Shown here: positions 57,081 to 64,000 of the stretch, piece after piece
Position numbering within the stretch: position 1 is the stretch's first letter
Layout of the letters: each line of letters starts with the position of its first letter
From: Agrocybe praecox
Taxonomy: Eukaryota > Basidiomycota > Agaricomycetes > Agaricales > Agrocybaceae
Direction of reading: 5' to 3'
DNA length: 64,000 bases
Assembly: GCA_964017145.1 (NCBI GenBank)
Contig: OZ024841.1
Location: 1,178,001-1,242,000 of the forward strand
Position numbers and translations under genes: made by a program
Notes under the pieces: generated by a model
What the model was told of the DNA's origin: nothing
The model's database searches: none
Seen by the model: only the letters and a program-made list of their open reading frames with translations

Positions 57081-57429
57081 TTTGATAATTAAATATCTAA
57101 AGGTAGCTATATACCTTGATATGTTTTATTTTATTTATTTTGTGGTTATTTTGTCATTTCTGCCAAAACCGTAACATATTACGTCACATTAAATGTTTGA
57201 TAAATATATTTCGAATATTTTAGGAATTATCGTGATTTTTTCATTATTTTAGGAGGTCCGTGTGACATACAAACGACAATTTTTGTAAAATTCCCAAAAT
57301 AGATGTCCGTGCCGCTGCGGAAATTGCCGGCACAGCCACAACCCTCTGCCCTTGCCGCGTCATCAATGTTTTCTTTCTTCCTGACCACTACCACCATCCA
57401 CCCACCCTCTGCCACCACCACATTCCGTC

Positions 57430-57850
57430 GCCACCACGCCGCAACGCCAACAACGACGTCCACGACGACGATAACGCCAACGACGGCGCCAGCGACAACG
57501 CCAACGACAACGACAACGCCAGCAACGACGCCAACGCCAGTGACGACGACACAACGACGACGACACGTCAGCGCAGAGGACGCCAACGACGACACGGCGA
57601 CGACACCCACGTCAACGACGACACGCACGACGACGACGCAACGACGACGATACGACGGTGACAACGACGACACGAGCGACGACGCCACGCCAACGCCAAC
57701 GACGACATCGAACGACACGGCGACGACACGCACGTCAGCGACAACGACAACGACCACACGGCGACGGTGACGACAACGACACGAGCGACGACAACGACAC
57801 GAGCGACGGGGCAACGACGGTGACGACAACGCCAACGACAAACGCCAGCA
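57430..57850. repeat. ACG/ACN trinucleotide-rich tract
   Basis: Long run of ACG, ACN and CCA triplets that is open in several frames on both strands (Thr-rich on plus, Val- or Arg-rich on minus). Multi-frame openness and repeat composition argue for simple-sequence expansion, not genes. The same region of the relatives at 18,300-18,540 and 59,440-59,560 is milder. Confidence 0.7.
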
Positions 57851-58679
57851 AACGAGGCGGCGGCCTTGGGGGCAAGGGCGTGACGTGGCGAGGTGAGGGG
57901 CGGGGCATTTAGGACGATGACCAGGTGAGTACCCCTCCGTTTTCTCGCTCCCCGCCCCTGTCCATAGGCTAGGCCTCTATCCCTCCTCTCCCATCCCCTT
58001 CCTCCTCCCCACCCACTTCCCTTCTCTTCCCTATCCCCTCCCATCTCCTCTTCCCTCTATCCTCCCCTTTCCATACTCCCTTCTCCCCTTTTTCTCCAAT
58101 TAAAAATAAGTATATAAGTATATAAACATCATGTATATTATGCATTTTCTTAATTAATTGATTTTCGCTTTTTTATATGTTTTTTTGTGTGATTCCTATG
58201 TTTTTGGTGAATGTTATGTTTTTTTAAACATAAGTAACATTGCATAAAACATGCAAACAGCAAGTTTCCACTAAGTTGCACAGGATTCTGGATGGAGTCC
58301 AGGTCAGAAACACTTGGTAATGGTCAGTTCTGCTCAGACTCAGTCAGTTCTGCTCAGACTCAGTCAGACCCACTTGTTTCTGACCAGTACCGCTTGGTAG
58401 GCGTGGGGCAGAGTAAAGTACTGCATATGAACACTGAACATAATTAAGGCAAGTAGTAAATATCTAGTGCTAATAAAAACAGATAGACATAATAAACAGG
58501 ACTTACATTCATCGCAATACATGAAACAAGTGAAATATTTGCCCTTGGCTCAAAGCCAAGACAAATAAATGTGCTGTTTGGGTGTGCATTTGCGTGCTTA
58601 TCAAGCTTTGGGATAGCCTTTGCGCCAAAAATAGTGCCCCAACATCAGGAAAAAGCCTTTTGACCTTATAGTGACATAG

Positions 58680-60170
58680 GTAATTGATGAGCCGACGACT
58701 TTTTTGAGTGTCTTTCTTGGTCTTTCCTGGTCTTTCAGAGTCTTTATTAGTCTTTCCATGTTTTTTTCAATGTTTACATCTTCTATGTGTCTTTGAGTAT
58801 CTTTTTAGTTCCTCAAAGAGTTCTTTAATTTTATAGCTCATAATATTGCAACATCAGGAAGTCCCATTTTTGTCTTGAGGCACTTTATGTAATTGGTAGC
58901 TTGAGATGCATAGAGACAATTGTAGCCTATGTTAGATATATTTATATTTGTGAAAAATCTATTTTTAGACCACTTTATACTTTACAAATATTTGGTCACA
59001 AATGAGCACCAAACACATTTTTTTCATATTTTTAGCATAAATATTTGGCTCTGTACAAATATTTACATTATTTATTTTGATTTTAACAGCCACTTCAAAA
59101 ATCTTTTTGCATTTTGCGCCTGAACAAACAAAGCTTATGTCATAATAAATATTTACAAACATGCCCTAATTTTTCTCTATACAATCTTTTTTTTTTTTTG
59201 ATATGGCTGTGCAAAAGTCACATGTAACTACAAGCCAACCAGCAATGGAGCATCAAGTGCAAGAGATTCCAAGACTAGGAAATGTAAACTCTCACCATCA
59301 TGTGATATTTTCACAGCCACACTGTGGACTTAGGACTTGCACCATTTTACATACCTACGTAGGTGATGTCACGCTCACCGCATACAACAGCAGCGAACAG
59401 TGTGATGTTGACACGTCACACTGGTTGTTTCTTAACCATCACCATCCGCTGCTGCTGTTTACTACCACCACCACTGTTCCCCACCACGTCCCATCATCAC
59501 CACACTGCAACGACATCATGAACAACGACAACGAGCACCACACAACCCAAACACCACCGTGACGCAACTCAGCACAACTGCTGCCGCTGATGGATGCCAG
59601 CACACAAGCAGGGACACATGGGTTGGGGTAAGGATGTGATGTGGCACAGTGGGGAATGGTTATAGAAGGACAGTGAAGGAGGTAGAACACAGAGCAACAG
59701 GTGCTATGAGGTAAGTACCCCATCTATGCCATCTTGTCACTCACCACTACTGTCCACAGATAACTATGGCATTCTAAGAGGCCCACTATCCCTTTTTCTC
59801 CCTGCCCTCTCCTCTTCCCTCTCCTCTTTCCCTGCTCTCTTTTTTTTGTCCTCTCCCTTGCACATCCTCTTCTCCCTCTCCTCTGTTCCCCTTTTCTCTG
59901 CCCTCTTCCCCCTCCATCTCCCCTTCTTCTCTCTTTTATGTTAGCTTTAATAAGTATATAAACACATGTATTACTTTAATTTGAATAAATTGGTTTTGAT
60001 GATTCTAATGGATTCAGTGAGGATTCTAAGGAGATTATAGAATTTTTTAGAGTCTTTGAATTAGCTTTAGTAGTCCTTCAGTTGTCTTTCAGGGTCTTTG
60101 TAGCATCTTTCTGATGTCTTTAGTAGTCTTTGAATGATCTTTAAAGCACTTTCATGGATTTGTACCCAGA
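58680..60170 (+). repeat. 1.5-kb repeat element, inverted partner of 17,730-19,290
   Basis: In order: AAAGTC/GTCTTT repeats (58,700-58,830), CATCAGGAAGTCCCATTTTTG with TGAGGCACTTTATGTAATTGG, CACAGCCACACTG, GGACTTGCACCATTTTACAT, AGTGTGATGTTGACACGTCA, GGTAAGTACCCCATC, a pyrimidine tract, TAAGTATATAAACACATGTA and a second GTCTTT block. Each has its reverse complement in the 17.7-19.3 kb copy. It is non-coding. Confidence 0.75.
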
Positions 60171-60379
60171 GCACCTTGCTTTCAAAGGTCTTTAACTGTC
60201 TTTTGATCTTTTGCATCTTTTGCATCTTTAAAGATCCTGAAAAACCTTGAAGGACAAAGTCAATTTTCCTGATGAAGTACCCAGGGACTCGGAGTACCGG
60301 TGGCAATGATAAATGACCTGTTGCGTGTGTGTTACATCATGTGCAAGATTCTTACATATGATATGCTTTGACTGTAGTC

Positions 60380-61690
60380 ACACCCTCTCCTCGCTCTGTC
60401 ACCTTTGCTCCCAACGTAACATCATCCTCGAGTCCTGACGTTCAAGCTCTAGCTTCTCGATTATTCCCACCTTCAACCGAACCAACACACCCTCCTTCAT
60501 GGAAATGATACCCACCTGGAAAGTGATTGTCCCAAGGATACATCCCTCGCCTACCGAACGCGTTCATGTTGTTCTGTGCTGATTTTGTCAGACAAAAACA
60601 TGTCCCTGGTAGCATTGAAATGACGCATGGAAGCTTGTCGAAGATCATTGGTGAATTTTTAATTTTTCTTCTTTTATTCCTCATCGACTTACAGTTTTAT
60701 CCAACTATTAGGTGCTTGTTGGAAACAGCTACCTCTCGAGGAGAAGCATGTATGGGAAAATAAAGCAAAGCAGGAGAAAGTCGCCCATAAAGCCAAGTAC
60801 CCCGACTATCGTTTCTGTGCACAACAAGAACAAGAACAAAGAGCAGGAGAAGAAAGGGAAAACACTTATTAATCTGGAAGATGAGCAAAGGTGTGAGGAC
60901 GTCGTGCACTTATTGCTTACCAGCAAGAAGGGAGAAGATTTGGCTCGTGCTGTGAGAATTCTTGACTGCGCTAGGAGCATGGAAAGGGAACAGCTGGAGG
61001 ACAGTTTCAGTCTCAAGAGCTTTGCCATGCCCATGCCCATCCCAGCTTCTCAGTTCCAGCTTCTCTTCCCCGTAGCAAATCATAACACAAATGCGCACTA
61101 CGGAACCTATCAATGTCGCCCATCGTCTGTACCTCTGCCCAACGAGTGGTTCCTTCATACCCCAACGCCAAGACTGGCATTGCACTTCCCTCAATCTCTA
61201 ACTTTGTGTCTCGTGCTGCTAGCCCTGTTCATTCCATCTTACGATACACCCAAGCCAACCAAACTTTTGATAACCTAACGAACCCATTATATCTGCAATA
61301 TACGCCCACCAACGCCCTGCTCTTTGTTGGGACTTGGTCAGAGATGCGCATCGTCAGCTCAGCCTGTGGTGATGATAAGACGTCCATTGTCGTGGTCCTT
61401 TAATGCCCATGCCCTGCCTGATTTTTCGACGTTCAACTTTGCGGCGATTCAAGGCAGAAGCAGTATGATGATGGAGCGAGACCCCAGCCCTCTTCCTGAA
61501 GTGGAGGAGGGACTCTTCTCCAACTTCTCGTTTGACTCCACTGCGTCGACGAGCAACACGTCAGTTTCGTCCACAGAAGTCAACCCAGCCACCCCTCTCG
61601 ACCTATCACCAGTGTACGAAGAGCTCTCCAGGATCCAAATGAGCTTCGCTTCTTCCCTACCGCTGTGTCTTTTACATATCCTGCTCATTT
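60380..61690 (+). pseudogene. HMG-box transcription factor pseudogene (Pcc1-like)
   Basis: The HMG box reads IPRLPNAFMLFCADFVRQKH, VPGSIEMTHGSLSKIIGACW, LPLEEKHVWENKAKQEKVA and HKAKYPDYRF, with a canonical 61-nt intron at 60,651-60,711 inside it (position conserved in Agaricomycete homologues as I recall). This is an HMG-domain regulator of the Coprinopsis Pcc1 type, acting in the nucleus. Damage: two in-frame TGA codons (about 60,508 and 60,526) before the box, the first fitting CGA; a frameshift right after YPDYRF (about 60,818), with the VHNKNKNKE and RCEDVVHLLLTSKKGEDLA continuation in another frame; and more shifts near 61,100 and 61,330. The downstream MMMERDPSPLPEVEEGLFSN remains readable. 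Confidence 0.85.
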
Positions 61691-62310
61691 CCTCTCTTTT
61701 TTCTCTCTCCAGGCCGAGCCTCCCTAATTCCTTAACGGCCTATGATTTATTTCTTGACTGTCATAATACAACTGTAGCCTTATTATCTATATCCTTTCAA
61801 ATATTGCGCTTTATTAATCCATCCCTTCCCCAGACTTCAACTGCTACTACTCTACATAGAATAATAAAATGTATGCGCGCAAATGAACGATTATTCCAAT
61901 ATCACCAGCTTCAAAGCCACCTCTGCTTGAATTTTCCAAGAAACCCCCTTGATACACCCAATGTATTCGGCTCTAAACCGTGTCCAAAGTTCGATGTGAA
62001 TGGTCGTCCATAGAGTTGAGGCTCTGTGAGGATGATCTCGAGGGCCAACATCATTCATATCAGCCAACTCTTCCTTCAAACACATCCTTCATCAACCCGG
62101 CACCCATCACCCACCCATCCCGCTTGTTATTGTGTCCGCCGACCCCAGCAAAGACGAATCCAACATTCATCGGTCTTTCCTCGCATTTGACTTGGATTCT
62201 ATCCCAGTCCTTGTGCACACATAGAGTCGATGGGCCGTATTTCGAATGGCTGCAAAGGATCCAAACTTTCGAACGCGACTTGGACAGCTATGTAATGGAC
62301 GGCTAGGGAG
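61691..62310 (+). pseudogene. Possible 3' part of the HMG-box pseudogene
   Basis: Open pieces such as TNPTFIGLSSHLTWILSQSL and PYFEWLQRIQTFERDLDSYV follow the HMG remnant on the same strand. They may be its C-terminal exons or an unrelated relic. The connection is positional only. Confidence 0.3.
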
Positions 62311-62930
62311 TGCAGCGCAGCGAGTGCCAGCGCCAGCATTCGTTCAGATGCAGGTGGCATATGGAAGCAGATTGAGGGTTGTGTGAGGTAAGAGAGTGAG
62401 TGCTGGGGTTCGTTCGGCTCGCAGGCTCGGGGTTAGCAACTCTATCAGAAGGCAAGGCAAACACATTGCGGACATGCTAGGGATCGTTCTGATGCAGTCG
62501 GTAAGTCGTTCTCCCTTGCATGCATTTGATTCGCTATTTACCGTCTCTTTTCAAGGCATTTTTCTTGACCTTTTGACTTGGGCGGCCAACCAAACGATGG
62601 GCTTGCTGCTGGCATAAACGGCGATGCGAGTCAATGGCTTTGAATTCACCGTCAAGCCCTGAAATATTGACCACTTACATATATTACATGGTACTACTGA
62701 TTGCGAGAAAATTGGGAACAATTGAATGTATTTTTAAAAGTTGTATTTGATTAGATTGAATAATAAAATATCGCGATGGAGGCATATTTGCTTCTCGAGC
62801 GGGTCAGTCGCTGACTCGCTTATCATCTAGTCGCAGGACGGCCTCACTCTGGTCTCACCGAACGGCTCCGTCGTGCCGAAGTGGCGATTGTTCGAGTGTC
62901 GCTTGTTGGCATGATTGATATATCTTCGGA
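62310..62930. other. No recognised feature
   Basis: Sequence of mixed composition with no convincing coding frame and no partner elsewhere in the window. Confidence 0.4.
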
Positions 62931-62934
62931 TATA

Positions 62935-63180
62935 TGTTCAAAATATATGTGACATATATGTCAGCATATATCTCTGACATATACATGAAGTATATCTCTA
63001 GCCTGTATTTTTAAAATACATGCTAATATATATATGATATATATCTCCGAGATATATGCCAACATATATGTCACGTATATCTTGAGAATACAGTCGACAT
63101 ACAGATCATGTATATATCGACTGGATATTCAATATATACGGTGAAATATATATGATGTATATTTTGAAATTCCACCAGAT
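62935..63180. repeat. ATATAT-rich palindromic tract
   Basis: Many variants of ATATATGTCA/TGACATATAT and GTATATCTC alternate with ACATATAC; several overlapping hairpins are possible. There are at least a dozen imperfect units. It contains no TTAGGG-type telomere repeats. Confidence 0.65.
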
Positions 63181-63289
63181 GCTGTCGGATTTATATACAA
63201 ATATAACTAATTTCCCTAAAAAAAAGATCAACAAATGACGGCAAGTTCTTAGGTTCAATTATTAATCCATACTTGCCTTAGCCCTTACT

Positions 63290-64000
63290 TTAGTGACGGT
63301 GGGTCTGCATGAATTTATCCGTCCCATTCAATAGATAAATATGCGTGGATTTGTTAATCCCGTGTGATGGATAAATGTTCTCAGATTAATCCATCCCTGT
63401 TTCATGGATAGACCCGCTTTTGAATTATCCATCCCGTTCACGCATATTTATCGATAAATTCTTTAATACGCGGCATCTAGCCGCCGGCTTGGACAATTCG
63501 GATACTTCCGTGACGCATCAAAGATGCTCGTCTTGCGCTGCGGCAAATGGGATACCCATATCATTTGCTCGCGCATTTCTCTGTATTTCTGTATCCTTAG
63601 CTGCAGATCTCCTTGTATTAGTAGCTCTGAATCTTTATTCTGTACATGTAAATCCATAGTATATCTAAAAGACAGACCAAGATTTTCAGAAAAAATCAGT
63701 GATTACCGGTGCCAAATTCTGGGTTTGTTTTGTCCCTCCGTCATTTTACTAACTCTCTATATCCCACAAAATTTAATCCTCAACATAACTCTCATGATGA
63801 TGCATGATTTTGGCATGATTATATGCCAATTTTTCAAAATATGTGAGTGGATTGTGGGCAACCCATGATCATCATTCAAGTTTACAATGGTAAATCATGT
63901 TTGAGTATGCACACATTTCAGCACCATTCTGACCTTTACTCATTTGCAAACCAATCACCCTGGAAGGTATATCATATGAAAGGTATAATTTTCCTCTCTA
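63290..64000. other. Non-coding stretch with ATGGATAA-type repeats
   Basis: 63,300-63,480 repeats ATCCATCCCGTT/GGATAAAT variants on both strands (AATTATCCATCCCG, TTAATCCATCCC, GGGATTAAC). The remainder has only weak open frames on both strands over 63,460-63,870. No gene is supported. Confidence 0.45.

Larger units (their letters stand above)
56704..58423. mobile_element. 1.7-kb non-autonomous TIR element (hAT-like)
   Basis: The ends are 45-bp inverted repeats, with CTTTACTCTG..CCAC and TACCAAGCGGTACTGGTCAG shared. The duplication CATATGAAC is perfect over 9 bp (56,695-56,703 and 58,424-58,432); 8 of these would fit hAT. Inside are TCAGAC-type subterminal repeats at both ends, a tRNA-like segment, an (ACG)n-rich tract at 57,430-57,850 and a pyrimidine tract. 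No transposase is encoded. Confidence 0.85.

Noticed and set aside
57303..57770. Long Thr-rich open frame, with open frames on the other strand over the same region
   Set aside because: It is open in several frames on both strands because the DNA is an ACG/ACN repeat inside a non-autonomous TIR element.
62935..63480. Telomeric or subtelomeric repeat
   Set aside because: No TTAGGG-type tandem units are present; repeats are ATATAT- or ATGGATAA-based.

Overview
The window looks like repeat-rich DNA of a filamentous basidiomycete, most likely an Agaricomycete. The grounds are a KDZ transposase with a CxC2-type cysteine cluster (an Agaricomycete hallmark), a decayed HMG-box gene of the Pcc1-like Agaricomycete type, short introns (about 50-75 nt, GTAAGT...CTAAC...AG), and chromodomain Gypsy, Copia and hAT elements. 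I see no intact ordinary housekeeping gene. Nearly everything is a transposable element or a relic of one.

Layout. 1-5.8 kb: solo LTRs and a TIR element with an unknown multi-exon gene plus an inverted second copy. 5.8-10.9 kb: a decayed minus-strand Copia element, itself carrying a C-rich insert. 11-15.7 kb: two hAT transposase relics, the first split by a 1.6-kb hAT-like MITE with a perfect 8-bp target duplication. 17-19.3 kb: repeats whose inverted partners lie at 1-318 and 58.7-60.2 kb. 19.5-22 kb: unrecognised degenerate coding DNA.

22.3-54.7 kb is one nested insertion complex. A minus-strand Copia (gag at 53.3-54.4 kb, integrase at 22.3-23.3 kb) is split in its protease by a Gypsy chromovirus (23,334-53,270, 5-bp duplication AAATG). 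That Gypsy is split in gag by a 23.4-kb KDZ-type DNA transposon (28,241-51,674) with 94-bp imperfect terminal inverted repeats and a 9-bp duplication GGCCAGTTC. Inside the KDZ element lie a second Gypsy (44,068-50,439, duplication GCGC), two solo LTRs of the outer Gypsy family and Copia-LTR-like DNA. The KDZ element carries at least five gene units: the CxC2/KDZ transposase, a Cys-cluster/coiled-coil protein, a large minus-strand protein common beside such elements, a small lysine-rich protein and a serine/acid-tailed protein. Most have one or a few nonsense or frameshift lesions, and the stops are mostly explainable as C-to-T changes.

54.7-60.2 kb: GA-rich and tandem repeats, a 1.7-kb TIR element with a 9-bp target duplication that contains a tRNA-like segment and a long ACG-repeat tract, and a 1.5-kb repeat. 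60.4-62 kb: the HMG-box pseudogene. 62-64 kb: no recognised gene, with an AT-rich palindromic tract.

The most interesting items are the four-deep nest whose boundaries can be read to the base, the KDZ element with its cargo and duplicated TIR motifs, an apparent Tf1-like self-priming signal in the Gypsy, and the rearranged inner Gypsy carrying two tandem paralogous unknown ORFs. All boundaries and alignments were made by eye; no database search was run.
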